A stretch of DNA of 17,055 bases from Gemmatimonadota bacterium. Its GTDB lineage: Bacteria > Gemmatimonadota > Gemmatimonadetes > Gemmatimonadales > Gemmatimonadaceae. Made by a program: the position numbers and the translations under genes. The notes beneath the pieces were generated by a model. That model worked only from the letters and a program-made list of their open reading frames with translations, was not told the DNA's origin and did no database searches. Where the stretch lies: NCBI GenBank assembly GCA_003222065.1, contig QHUV01000004.1, forward strand, positions 1 to 17,055. The letters run 5' to 3'. Positions 6,974 to 14,892 of the stretch are shown here, piece by piece; within the stretch, counting starts at the first letter, position 1, and the number at the start of each line of letters is the position of its first letter.

Positions 6974-9019
6974 CTATTTCGTCTTTGTCTGACCAGCTTG
7001 AACGGTAGTCTGCGTCTTGATGTACTTGTCGTACCACGCGAGATAACGTTCGATGCGATCCTTCCGGTAGCTCGGTAGCGTGATGCCGTGGAACTGGCCG
7101 GGATAGATTACGAGCTCCGTCGGAATGCCGAGCGAGCGCAGCGCCTGGTACATCTGCTCGCCGCCGATAATGGGAACGTTGAAGTCGGCCGATCCGCCCA
7201 TGAAGAGCGCCGGCGTCTTGATGCGATCGGCATGGAAGAAGGGATACGAGATCTTGATCCACAGGTCCTGGCTCTTCCAAGGCGGTCCGATCTCCTGATT
7301 GTATTGCGTGATGTACTGGTCCGTTCCATACATCGAGAGCTGCAACGCGCTTCCCGCGCCGGCGACCGCCGCCTTGAAGCGCGGTGTCGTCGCGATGGTG
7401 TAGTCGGTGAGAATGCCACCGTAGCTCCAGCCGCCAATCCCAAGTCGGTCGCCATCGGCGACGCCGGAGCGAATGGCCTCGTCGACGGCGCCGATGAGAT
7501 CCATCACTTCCTTGTCGCCCCAATCGGCGAAGATCGCCTTTTGGTACGCCGAGCCCCGACCGCTCGACCCGCGGTAATTCACCGACAGCACGGCGTAACC
7601 ATTGGCGGCAAAAAACTCCCGGTCGAAGCTGAAACTGTAGCTGTCCTGTCCGTTCGGGCCGCCGTGAATGTACAGGATCAGCGGCAACTTGCCTGACGAG
7701 GCGTTCGCTGGCCTAACGAGAACACCGTGTACCTCGGTCCCGTCCTTGCTCTTCGACGAGAACCCTTCGGTGGTACCGAGTTGGAGCTGGGCAAAGACAG
7801 AATCGTTCTGGTGCGATAACTGCCGCAGCGCGCCATTCTCCCAAGCATACACTTCGCCAGAACGATCCGGCGTCGAGGTCAGCACGACGACCTTCCCTGC
7901 GGCGCTCGTCGAATACGACGACACGACGCGCTTCCCCGAGATCAATCGCTCGACAGCGCCATCGGCGACGCGAACGCGCGCGAGCTGCTGCTCGCGATCG
8001 TCGGACAGGAGCACATAGACTGACTTGCCGTCGGCGCTGAACTGCGCGTTGGACAGCGGGCGATCGAGGGCTTCGGTGACGACGTGTGCTGGAGCGCTGC
8101 CGTCGCTTGGGACAATGGCGAGCTTGCTCAGACTGTAGGCTTGATACTTCGGCTCGTCACCGCGGAAGAACGCGAGCCACTTTCCGTCCGGGCTCCACGC
8201 CGGTCGACCACCGTCCGGCCCGATGAAGTTGGTGAGTCGCTTGGCGGTTGCACCGGCGCGTGCTTCGATGACGAACACGTCATCATCGCGCGAGCGCTCC
8301 GGCTCGGCGACCGGTCCGCGCACGAATGCGATCATGCGTCCGTCGGGCGACCAGCTCGGCGTGCCGTCGTCATCGAGCCCGGAGGTCAGCGTCTCCGTCT
8401 TCTTCGTCTCCACATCGAACAGCGACAAATGACTCCGCTTGCTGCCGAGGTAGCCGGCGACGTCGCGCTTGAAGTTGTAGCGATCGATGACGATCGGCTT
8501 GGGCGTCTTGTGCTCGGCTGTATCGTTTTTCAAAACCGAGTCCGTCTCCTCGTCGACGACGAGCACGAGCTTCTTGGAGTCCGGCGACCAAGCGAACTCG
8601 GACACACCACCTCGTAGTTGTGTCACTCGCTGTGCTTCGCCGCCACGCCGATCGAGCAGCCAGATCTGTGCGCCCTTGCCTTCCTGCCGGCCAGACAAGA
8701 ACGCGAGGTACCGCCCGTCCGGGCTCCAGCGCGGCGCGCTCTCACTCTCCGGGCTCGACGTGAGCCGCAGCGTCGTCGAGCCGTCCCAGCTCGTCATCCA
8801 GATATCGTTGTCGGACTTGTCTTTCGCCGAATCGATTGCCGTTACGGTGTACGCCACCCATCCGCCATCGGGCGATATCTGCGGGTCGCGAACGTCCTTG
8901 AGATGGTAGAGGTCGCCGCTCCGAATGGCACGCTTCGCTTGGCCATTGGCTGGCGAAGGAGAGAGTTGGAGCAGGGCGCAGGTTGCCAACGATGCTAGCG
9001 CAGCGGAGATGCGGCGCAT
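6974..9019 (-). CDS. Secreted S9-family prolyl oligopeptidase / dipeptidyl aminopeptidase
   Basis: This is a secreted serine peptidase that likely trims dipeptides or acyl-amino acids from peptides. The 681 residues begin with a signal peptide (MRRISAALASLATCALLQLS, cleavage near residue 26). A seven-bladed-propeller region (about 40-400) follows with repeated WSPDG motifs (for example WSPDGRYLAFLSGR, WSPDSKKL, WSPDGRMIAFVRG, WSPDGKWLAFFRG). The C-terminal alpha/beta-hydrolase domain carries the triad Ser532 (GGWSYGG), Asp612 (GSADFN) and His644 (GQFHGI). The length is normal for S9C. An in-frame start at 9127 would add 36 residues before the signal peptide; 9019 is chosen because GGAGG (9027-9031) precedes it by 7 nt. 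It is transcribed divergently from the beta-lactamase-like gene. Confidence 0.92.
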   Translation of the reverse strand: MRRISAALASLATCALLQLSPSPANGQAKRAIRSGDLYHLKDVRDPQISPDGGWVAYTVTAIDSAKDKSDNDIWMTSWDGSTTLRLTSSPESESAPRWSPDGRYLAFLSGRQEGKGAQIWLLDRRGGEAQRVTQLRGGVSEFAWSPDSKKLVLVVDEETDSVLKNDTAEHKTPKPIVIDRYNFKRDVAGYLGSKRSHLSLFDVETKKTETLTSGLDDDGTPSWSPDGRMIAFVRGPVAEPERSRDDDVFVIEARAGATAKRLTNFIGPDGGRPAWSPDGKWLAFFRGDEPKYQAYSLSKLAIVPSDGSAPAHVVTEALDRPLSNAQFSADGKSVYVLLSDDREQQLARVRVADGAVERLISGKRVVSSYSTSAAGKVVVLTSTPDRSGEVYAWENGALRQLSHQNDSVFAQLQLGTTEGFSSKSKDGTEVHGVLVRPANASSGKLPLILYIHGGPNGQDSYSFSFDREFFAANGYAVLSVNYRGSSGRGSAYQKAIFADWGDKEVMDLIGAVDEAIRSGVADGDRLGIGGWSYGGILTDYTIATTPRFKAAVAGAGSALQLSMYGTDQYITQYNQEIGPPWKSQDLWIKISYPFFHADRIKTPALFMGGSADFNVPIIGGEQMYQALRSLGIPTELVIYPGQFHGITLPSYRKDRIERYLAWYDKYIKTQTTVQAGQTKTK

Positions 9020-9184
9020 GACGAGTCCTCCAGGAGGAGTTGAGGCCTGGTGAGAGCGAATTTCCGAAGCGGCGCTAAATATCGGACGGTGCACGTTGAG
9101 TAGCGAGGGGAACTTGTAGCACACCAACAGCGATCTTTACTGTTCACCTCGCCGGCACCGCCTTTGCGACTGCATTGACAGGCT

Positions 9185-10084
9185 ATGACCTTTCCGTCCG
9201 CGTTGGACCGGGACCGAGCCCCGTCGCTCCCGCAGAATCTCGACGCGCTCCGCCAGCGCATCGACGCCGCCGCTCGAAAGTCCGACGCGCGCGCAATTGC
9301 CGTGGCGCTCCACGACGCGGAATCCGGAGCCGAGCTGCATTACGACGCGGACCGCTGGTTCCACGGCGCGAGCACGATCAAGATCGCCATCCTTCTCGCG
9401 GTGTACGGCGAGATCGATCGCGGGCGGTTGGCTCCCCAGTCTCGTCTGCACGTGCGCAATCGATTCCTCAGCGCGTACGACGGCTCGCCGTTCCGCATCC
9501 TCGCGGACCGCGACGCGGATTCCGACGTGCATGCGTCGATCGGCAAGACAATGCGCGTGAGCGAGCTGGCGCTGCACATGATCGCCATGAGCAGCAACCT
9601 CGCGACAAATCTGCTCCTTGATCTCATCGGACTGGAGACGGTGCAGCGGACGATCGAGCGATTCGGCCTAACGGGCCTCGATATCCGCCGCGGCGTCGAA
9701 GACGAGAAGGCGTTCGAGCACGACATCGTGAATCGAGTGACGGCGAACGGACTCGTTGGGCTGCTTCGTCTCATTGCCGAAGAGCGAGCGTACTCACCCG
9801 AGCTCTCACGCGAGATGCTCGACATTCTGCATCAGCAGGAGTTCAAGAAAGGCATACCAGCGCGGCTTCCGCGCGACGTACGCGTCGCTCATAAGACGGG
9901 CGATATCTCCAGCGTCGCGCACGACGCCGGAGTTGTGTATGCGCCGGGGCGCAAGCCGTACGTCGTCGCCATTCTCACCGAATGGGCTGCCGACGCGGGA
10001 AGCCGTTCGCCGACGATCGCGTCGATCTCCCACGCTGTTTACGACTACTTGCGTGGCACCGGCCAAGAAGGTTCCGATGCCTGA
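9185..10084 (+). CDS. Class A beta-lactamase-like serine hydrolase (cytoplasmic)
   Basis: This 299-residue protein has the penicillin-recognising serine-hydrolase fold (Beta-lactamase2 type). Ser63-x-x-Lys66 (GASTIKIAI) is the nucleophile motif, Ser136-Ser137-Asn138 replaces the usual SDN, and Lys237-Thr-Gly239 (AHKTGDIS) is the third motif. The segment RRGVEDEKAFEHD stands in the omega-loop region; the classical E-x-x-L-N is not evident. There is no signal peptide: the N-terminus is MTFPSALDRDRAPSLPQ and an in-frame TGA lies 9 nt upstream at 9176. Real beta-lactamases are exported, so a cytoplasmic amidase or peptidase role is more likely than resistance. It is first in a three-gene operon; the next ATG overlaps its stop by 8 bases. 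Confidence 0.85.
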   Translation: MTFPSALDRDRAPSLPQNLDALRQRIDAAARKSDARAIAVALHDAESGAELHYDADRWFHGASTIKIAILLAVYGEIDRGRLAPQSRLHVRNRFLSAYDGSPFRILADRDADSDVHASIGKTMRVSELALHMIAMSSNLATNLLLDLIGLETVQRTIERFGLTGLDIRRGVEDEKAFEHDIVNRVTANGLVGLLRLIAEERAYSPELSREMLDILHQQEFKKGIPARLPRDVRVAHKTGDISSVAHDAGVVYAPGRKPYVVAILTEWAADAGSRSPTIASISHAVYDYLRGTGQEGSDA

Positions 10085-10709
10085 GTTGCGTGCCGACTCG
10101 ATGCGCATCGTCGATGGATATCGGCTCGAGAAGCCGAAGCGCGACGCGTTGATGCCTGGCGGCGCGCTGCGCGACCGCGAGGGACGCACGCGCCAGCTGC
10201 CGCGCTACTTCTACGAAGTGGAATCGTGGGACGCGGCGCTCGAGCAGGAACTTGCGCCGCACTTCAACATGTGGGAGTTCATTCAGACTGACGTTCGCGA
10301 GGCGACGCCACTCCGTTTTTTCCCGCGCTATGTGCCATGTGCCGTAACGCTCACGGCGGCGATGCTCGAGCGATTCCGCGAGGCGGTCGGTGAGCCAGTA
10401 CGGATCTCCGCCAACGGCGGCTATCGCTCGCCGCAGCACGAGCTGACGAGCCACGCCTCGACGCATTGCTGGGCGTCGGCCGTGAACATCTACCGCATTG
10501 GCGACGAGTACCTCGATTCGCGCGACCGCATCGGGCGCTATGCGGACGTCGCGCGCGACGCGCTACCCGGCGCCTGGATCCGCCCGGTCGGCGAGGATCG
10601 CGGCTTTGCTGACGATCACCTGCACTTGGATTTCGGCTACGTCATCGCCGTGCCGCACGATGCGCCGGGTGATCCATTCAACCCGAAGCTCGAGGGCGAC
10701 CCGCTGTAG
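10077..10709 (+). CDS. M15-like D-Ala-D-Ala carboxypeptidase homologue
   Basis: This 210-residue protein matches the Peptidase_M15_3 fold, zinc enzymes that cleave D-amino-acid peptide bonds. Visible motifs are ISANGGYRSPQHE, then S128-T-H130-C-W-A-S-A-V-N137 (family pattern SxHxxGxAxD) and D180-H181-L-H183-L-D (the HxH motif). His130 and His183 keep the zinc ligands, but the third ligand Asp is Asn137, so activity may be altered or lost. There is no signal peptide. Start ATG at 10077 is supported by AAGAAGG 6 nt upstream and the 8-bp overlap with the preceding stop, a translational-coupling arrangement. The next gene begins 6 bp after its stop, so the three are almost surely one transcript. 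Confidence 0.75.
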   Translation: MPELRADSMRIVDGYRLEKPKRDALMPGGALRDREGRTRQLPRYFYEVESWDAALEQELAPHFNMWEFIQTDVREATPLRFFPRYVPCAVTLTAAMLERFREAVGEPVRISANGGYRSPQHELTSHASTHCWASAVNIYRIGDEYLDSRDRIGRYADVARDALPGAWIRPVGEDRGFADDHLHLDFGYVIAVPHDAPGDPFNPKLEGDPL

Positions 10710-10715
10710 CGGGCC

Positions 10716-11996
10716 GTGACGGTCGTGCGGGCGCGGAAGGAGAAGCGGAAACGTGAGCGCCAGACGCGCCTAACGGCGACGGCCAATGCGGGGCGCGCGA
10801 TGACGCGCGCGACGTCATCCTTGGCGGCGATCGGCATCGAGGCGGAGTTCGTCGTCGTCATCGACGGCGTGCCGGTGCGGCCGGAGGATATTTTCGGCTC
10901 GCCACGGCGCATCGTCCGCGGCCCGCTCCTGCATCGAACCGGACGCTCCTATCACTTGCCGACCGGCAGCGCGGTGTACTTCGACACAGGCGTGATCGAG
11001 CTCGCGACGCCGATGATCGAGCTCGAGCGCGGTTGCGCGGCGCGCGCCGGCCGCTCGCTCTGGGAGAGCATTCTGTTCCTGCGGCGCGAGCTCGATGTCT
11101 GGCAGGAGCGATTCGGTCGCGACGTGCGACTGGTCGGGTTTAGCACTCACTACAACGTCTCGTTTACTCCACCCACCGGCGCGCTGGCCTCGAATCGCAC
11201 GGTGGAACAACTCGCATTGCTGCTGACCTATATCCTGCCGGCGCCCGTCATGCTCCTCGCGGCCAATCGGCAATCGACCGGAATCGGCGTGCGCCCGCGC
11301 CGTAATCGTGTCGAGGTTACGGCCGACTTCACCCCGGACGCCGCGTTGATGATCGCCACGGCGACACTCGTCGTCGGCGTCGTGCGCGAGGTCATGAGTT
11401 GGCCACGCTATGATCTGTCGATCCTCGGCGAATCGGAGCAGCGCGACCTACCGGTCTTTCGCGATTTCGCGCCTGTACCGCATAGCTCGCGAAAGGGATG
11501 GGTCGCTCGGCATACCTGCTTTCCACGGAACCCCTTCACCGCTCGCGTTGACGAGGATCAGTGGAACGTGCGTGACGGCGAGCCGCTCTCGCTCCGGGAG
11601 ATTGCCGGTCGCATCACAAGGCGATTCTGGCCAGCGATTCGGCGGTACGCCGACCCGTTCACGCTCCGTCTGATTGGCGCCGTCATGGCGGGCCGGACAC
11701 CGTCGCTTCTCGAGCTGGCCGACCGGCCGCCGGCGTACGAAAGCGTGGGGCGACTTTGCGCCTGGGAGGAGCTTTTCCCGGAACACGAGCTGCCGCGATC
11801 GCGCTATGAGCGAGTGCTCATTCGCGCCATCCACGGCGACCGGCTGCACCTCGGCGGCGGCGAATGGTATACGCCGACAGGGATGCGCGGCTGGTCACAT
11901 GTCGTGTTTCGCCGCGACCGCGACCGCAGCAAGCATGTGTTCTCGCTCGACTACCTGCTGCGCCATCTGGAGGATTGGGAAGCTGGCAGCCGTTAG
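10716..11996 (+). CDS. Putative glutamine-synthetase-fold carboxylate-amine ligase (amidoligase-like)
   Basis: I recognise no characterised homologue, but the pattern fits the GCS2/amidoligase group, which joins a carboxylate to an amine using ATP. An N-terminal strand Gly40-Ile-Glu42-Ala-Glu44 (IGIEAEF) gives the G-x-E-x-E metal/ATP motif. A second acidic region is VYFDTGVIELATPMIEL. A central FSTHYNVSF contains His145-x-Asn147-x-Ser149, and NRVEVTADFTPD (Glu200, Asp204) follows. The C-terminal half is rich in Arg and Trp. It is 426 residues from GTG at 10716, or 398 from ATG at 10800; the first adds a basic stretch (RARKEKRKRERQTR). GTG is preferred because it sits 6 bp after the upstream stop. 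There is no signal peptide. It converges with the epimerase gene, the stops 5 bp apart. Confidence 0.55.
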   Translation: MTVVRARKEKRKRERQTRLTATANAGRAMTRATSSLAAIGIEAEFVVVIDGVPVRPEDIFGSPRRIVRGPLLHRTGRSYHLPTGSAVYFDTGVIELATPMIELERGCAARAGRSLWESILFLRRELDVWQERFGRDVRLVGFSTHYNVSFTPPTGALASNRTVEQLALLLTYILPAPVMLLAANRQSTGIGVRPRRNRVEVTADFTPDAALMIATATLVVGVVREVMSWPRYDLSILGESEQRDLPVFRDFAPVPHSSRKGWVARHTCFPRNPFTARVDEDQWNVRDGEPLSLREIAGRITRRFWPAIRRYADPFTLRLIGAVMAGRTPSLLELADRPPAYESVGRLCAWEELFPEHELPRSRYERVLIRAIHGDRLHLGGGEWYTPTGMRGWSHVVFRRDRDRSKHVFSLDYLLRHLEDWEAGSR

Positions 11997-12001
11997 GCGT
12001 G

Positions 12002-13114
12002 TTACTGACGGACGGCAGCGTGCCAGGCGGCCAACGCCTCTGCTTCCTTCTCTGGCGTGATCGCGAATCGTGGCTTGGCGCGGCGCGCCTCCGGCACCGA
12101 CGGCCACCAGGCGAGCGTGTCACGCACCGTCGCGGCGAGGGGCCGGAATGTCAAACCCGATGCGACCGCCTTGTCATTGCGGATCGACATCATGCCGTCG
12201 TCGTTACCCTCGAGGCGCGCCCACGGAATCGCCTCGTCGATTTGGTGCGCGGCGAGGAACGCATAGTCGTCGATCCAGGTGAACGTCGCGTCGGATCCGA
12301 TGGCTGCCTTCGCCTGCTCGAGGAACGCGGGCATCGTTAGGCGCTCCTTTGGCCCCACCGCGTTGTACACGCCAGTCACCTGCTGCTCGAGTAGCCGCAC
12401 CATCCACTCGGATAGGTCGCGCACGTCGATGAGCTGCACCGGATCGTCGCGGCGTCCTGGCGCCAGCACCTCACCACCCTTGGCCAAGCGAACCGGCCAG
12501 TACGGAAAGCGATCAGTGGTGTCGCCGGGACCGACGATGTACGTCGGGCGCACGACGATGGCGCGACCGCCGAACGCCTCCTGAACCTCGTGCTCGCAAC
12601 GCGCCTTGGCGACGCCGTACGTCTCGGAGCCGTCTTTCGGATCCGCAACCTCGAGATGCGGCGCCACCGACTCGTCGAGACCACGCTTGCGATATGGATA
12701 GTAGACGCCGGTCGACGACGTGAAGAGGTACTGCCTCGTCGAATCCTTCAACAGCTGAGCAGACTGCCGCACCCATTCCGGATTCGTCGCTGAGTCGTCG
12801 ACGACCGCGTCCCACCGTTTGCCGATGAGCGCGCCGAGCTGGCCGTTGCGATCCCCGATGAGACGCACGACTTCGTTAGGCAGGTCCGCCTGGCGGCGGC
12901 CGCGCGTAAAGATCGTCACCCGATGGCCGCGCGCGACCGCGTATCGTACGAGATGCGGACCGATGAAGCCGGTGCCGCCGAATACGAGCAGGTCGATCGG
13001 CGCCCGCGCCACGGTGACGCCGGCGGCGGCATCGGCGAACGCCGTGGCGCTGCGACTGAGCAGCGCGCCGCCCAGAACTATACTGCCTTTGAGAAAGTCG
13101 CGTCGGTTCGTCAT
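12002..13114 (-). CDS. Tat-exported NAD-dependent epimerase/dehydratase-like protein
   Basis: This 370-residue extended-SDR protein has a twin-arginine signal (TNRRDFLKGSIVLGGALLSR, residues 2-21). The Rossmann motif GGTGFIG lies near residue 46, FTSSTGVYYPY gives the Ser region, and the catalytic Tyr-x-x-x-Lys is in TYGVAKARCE. The C-terminal half resembles sugar-epimerase or isoflavone-reductase-like proteins (VRPTYIVGPGD, QLIDVRDLSEWMVRLL). The substrate is unknown. Export by Tat implies folding with its NAD(P) in the cytoplasm before translocation. The start at 13114 is preferred over 13150 because GGAGG (13123-13127) lies 8 nt upstream and the Tat motif begins directly after it. Confidence 0.85.
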   Translation of the reverse strand: MTNRRDFLKGSIVLGGALLSRSATAFADAAAGVTVARAPIDLLVFGGTGFIGPHLVRYAVARGHRVTIFTRGRRQADLPNEVVRLIGDRNGQLGALIGKRWDAVVDDSATNPEWVRQSAQLLKDSTRQYLFTSSTGVYYPYRKRGLDESVAPHLEVADPKDGSETYGVAKARCEHEVQEAFGGRAIVVRPTYIVGPGDTTDRFPYWPVRLAKGGEVLAPGRRDDPVQLIDVRDLSEWMVRLLEQQVTGVYNAVGPKERLTMPAFLEQAKAAIGSDATFTWIDDYAFLAAHQIDEAIPWARLEGNDDGMMSIRNDKAVASGLTFRPLAATVRDTLAWWPSVPEARRAKPRFAITPEKEAEALAAWHAAVRQ

Positions 13115-13154
13115 GTTCGCATCCTCCGATGGCGAGCGAGGGCGAAACATGTTA

Positions 13155-13171
13155 GGCGCGAGTCACGCGCC
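13155..13171 (-). other. Short GC hairpin upstream of the epimerase gene
   Basis: GGCGCG (13155-13160) and CGCGCC (13166-13171) form a 6-bp stem with a 5-nt loop in the 133-bp gap between the DUF3185 gene and the epimerase gene. No T-run follows on either strand. It may be a weak terminator or chance. Confidence 0.25.
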
Positions 13172-13247
13172 CCACCACCCACCCAACCAATTCCTTACAG
13201 AGCTGACCGCGACGCCTTGAGCCCTATTGTCGCGTCTCCCGATTTCA

Positions 13248-13469
13248 TCAACTCGCTCGTCGCACCGCCACGATCAGCGCTACGCCAGCAAGGATCGCCA
13301 CGCCGCCGACGATAGGCGAAATGGGAATCGTGCGCTCTTCCCGCGTTGTCACCTGCAGTGGTCCGACGCGAGCCACCTCGCGTCGCTGGCTGTAGCTGAT
13401 GCCGCCGTACGCGATACCGACAAGACCGAGGACGACGAGAATGATTCCGACGAGAGTGCCCACTTTCAT
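13248..13469 (-). CDS. Two-TM DUF3185-type membrane protein
   Basis: This 73-residue inner-membrane protein has two hydrophobic segments (MKVGTLVGIILVVLGLVGIA, 1-20, and SPIVGGVAILAGVALIVAV, about 51-69). They are separated by a polar loop, YSQRREVARVGPLQVTTREE followed by RTIP. The pattern YGG-SYS-R-E-x-x-x-x-GP-x-x-x-T-x-x-x-x-x-IP is the one I associate with DUF3185. The function is unknown. An upstream start at 13598 would add 43 non-conserved residues before the first TM segment; 13469 is preferred, with GAGG about 9 nt upstream. It is transcribed divergently from the DinB-like gene and in the same direction as the epimerase gene. Confidence 0.72.
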   Translation of the reverse strand: MKVGTLVGIILVVLGLVGIAYGGISYSQRREVARVGPLQVTTREERTIPISPIVGGVAILAGVALIVAVRRAS

Positions 13470-13731
13470 GGTCGATACCTCTACGAGGATGTTCGCGGCG
13501 CGCCAATGGGCGACCACGAGACGCTGCACGACTAAACAATATGGTGGTTGGGCGGCGTTCGCTCTGGCGGAACGCGACGGGAAACATACTGGCGCCAAGC
13601 CAGGCCGTATCTTGCGGGGGCAAGGCTACGGCGCCGCACGGTAGAGTGGTCCCTCCGCACTACGAGGACGTATTTCGCGAGTGAAGATTTTAAGTCAGCA
13701 ACAGCTTGGCTCACCCTGTCCGGTCATCATT
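13470..13731. promoter_or_regulatory. Divergent intergenic region, DUF3185 / DinB-like
   Basis: These 262 bp lie between two divergent starts and must hold both promoters. I see no confident -35/-10 pair; TATTGT (minus strand, near 13540) is the only AT-rich hexamer of note. Small frames through it have no conserved features. Confidence 0.3.
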
Positions 13732-14253
13732 ATGCGCTCACTTCTCGCCGCTACCCTCGCTCTCTCGATGCTCGCGAGTGCCGCTCGCGCGCAAACCAAG
13801 CAGCAGCTCGTCGATGACTGGGAGCGGCAACGCACCAATGTCCTCGCCTACATCGACGCAATGCCCGACTCGGCAATGGCGTTTCATCCGACACCCGGCG
13901 TCCGCGATTTTGCGCAACAGATCGTGCACTTCGTGGCGACTAATTTGGAAGTCGCGGCGATGACGTTGAAGGGAGCCAAGGAAGCACCGTTCACCCTCGA
14001 CACGACCCAGCTCCACCAGAAGGCCGCCCTGCGCGACTACACGGATCGCGTGTACGGCTATCTCCTTGATGCCCTGAAGAGTGCGACGCCATCACAGCTC
14101 CTCAAGCAGTCGTCAGTGTACAATCTCCCAGCACAGTCGGCGACGCGCTGGCTCGATCTGAGTTATGAGCACGCTGTGTGGACGTTAGGCCAAACCGTGC
14201 CATATCTGCGGCTGAATGGCGTCACGCCCCCCGCATATAAGCAGCCGTTGTAG
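13732..14253 (+). CDS. Exported DinB-superfamily protein
   Basis: This is a 173-residue DinB-like four-helix-bundle protein with a Sec signal peptide (MRSLLAATLALSMLASAARA, 1-20). DinB signatures are FHPTPGVRDFAQQIVHFVAT (the conserved His of the first metal-binding helix) and SYEHAVWTLGQTVPYLRLNG followed by VTPPAYK (the second His and the usual C-terminal end). DinB proteins are metal-dependent, often thiol-linked enzymes of mostly unknown substrate; the exported form is common in some soil bacteria. A longer frame starts at GTG 13681 and adds 17 residues before the signal peptide; ATG at 13732 is preferred. Its stop converges with the SGNH hydrolase end at 14303. Confidence 0.8.
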   Translation: MRSLLAATLALSMLASAARAQTKQQLVDDWERQRTNVLAYIDAMPDSAMAFHPTPGVRDFAQQIVHFVATNLEVAAMTLKGAKEAPFTLDTTQLHQKAALRDYTDRVYGYLLDALKSATPSQLLKQSSVYNLPAQSATRWLDLSYEHAVWTLGQTVPYLRLNGVTPPAYKQPL

Positions 14254-14302
14254 CGCAGGTGGTGAACCCCAGACGACGCGGAGCGTCCACTGGATTCGAT
14301 TC

Positions 14303-14892
14303 TCAGGCTCCCAAAGCACGTAGGGCGATAGGCAGGATGACCGTGGCCCAATCGGCGTACATCGCGGCTGATGGATGGAGTCCGTCCGCGGCGAGCAAAG
14401 TGCGGTCGTGCGCCGCTCGCCGCGAAACCGTCGTCACGTCCACGAACGCGGCGCCCGCCTGACGAGCCGTACCGTGCGCAGCTGCGTTGAACTCGTCGAT
14501 CTCGGCACCAATCGCCTTCCGTCCGCGTGGATCCCTCGCTGCGAATGGCGTCATACCCCAATCCGGAATCGAGATCGCGACGACACGCTGCGCCATCCCA
14601 CCAGCGAAACCTATGGCGCACGACAGTAAAACAGTAAAGCCGTCGCGAAACGCGCCCGAGCCGTGCCCGCGATACTGATCGTTGACCCCGATCAGCAACG
14701 AGACAAGGTCGAAGTCGCGGCGCGGCGCTGGCGATACCCCGTCGACAGCGGCGAGCAGCTCGGACGTTGTCCAGCCGGTGCGGGCAATGATCTGCGGCTC
14801 GCCGAGCGCCATCCCGGCCGAGCGCGCCACCGCGACGAGCTGGGCCGGCCATCGCTCCGTCGCGCTGACGCCCTCGCCGATTGTGTAGGAAT
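14303..14892 (-). pseudogene. SGNH/GDSL hydrolase lacking its start (frame offset)
   Basis: The frame encodes an almost complete SGNH esterase/lipase: SYTIGEGVSATERWPAQLVA at the N-terminus, LIGVNDQYRG (the N-containing block) and DGLHPSAAMYADW with the C-terminal Asp/His pair. The nucleophile block should read GDSY. Here the frame gives RHSY because one base is missing between 14892 and 14893; adding a G restores GDSYTIGEG. With that base the frame runs into the upstream gene, not to its own ATG. The only start inside the frame is GTG at 14830, which would drop the nucleophile Ser (14888-14890). So the enzyme cannot be made intact unless fused, frameshifted, or unless the sequence has an indel here. 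Confidence 0.75.

Noticed and set aside
7088..8617. Plus-strand frames of 202 and 177 residues opposite the S9 peptidase
   Set aside because: They are antisense to a fully motif-supported gene with clear start and terminator, and have no recognisable features.
12002..12340. A plus-strand extension frame after the amidoligase-like gene
   Set aside because: It is antisense to the C-terminus of the epimerase gene, and the ligase stop at 11994-11996 is clear in the true frame.
14163..14852. A 229-residue minus-strand frame over the SGNH region
   Set aside because: It is out of frame with the SGNH motifs and is Arg/Gly-rich, as expected of a shadow frame.
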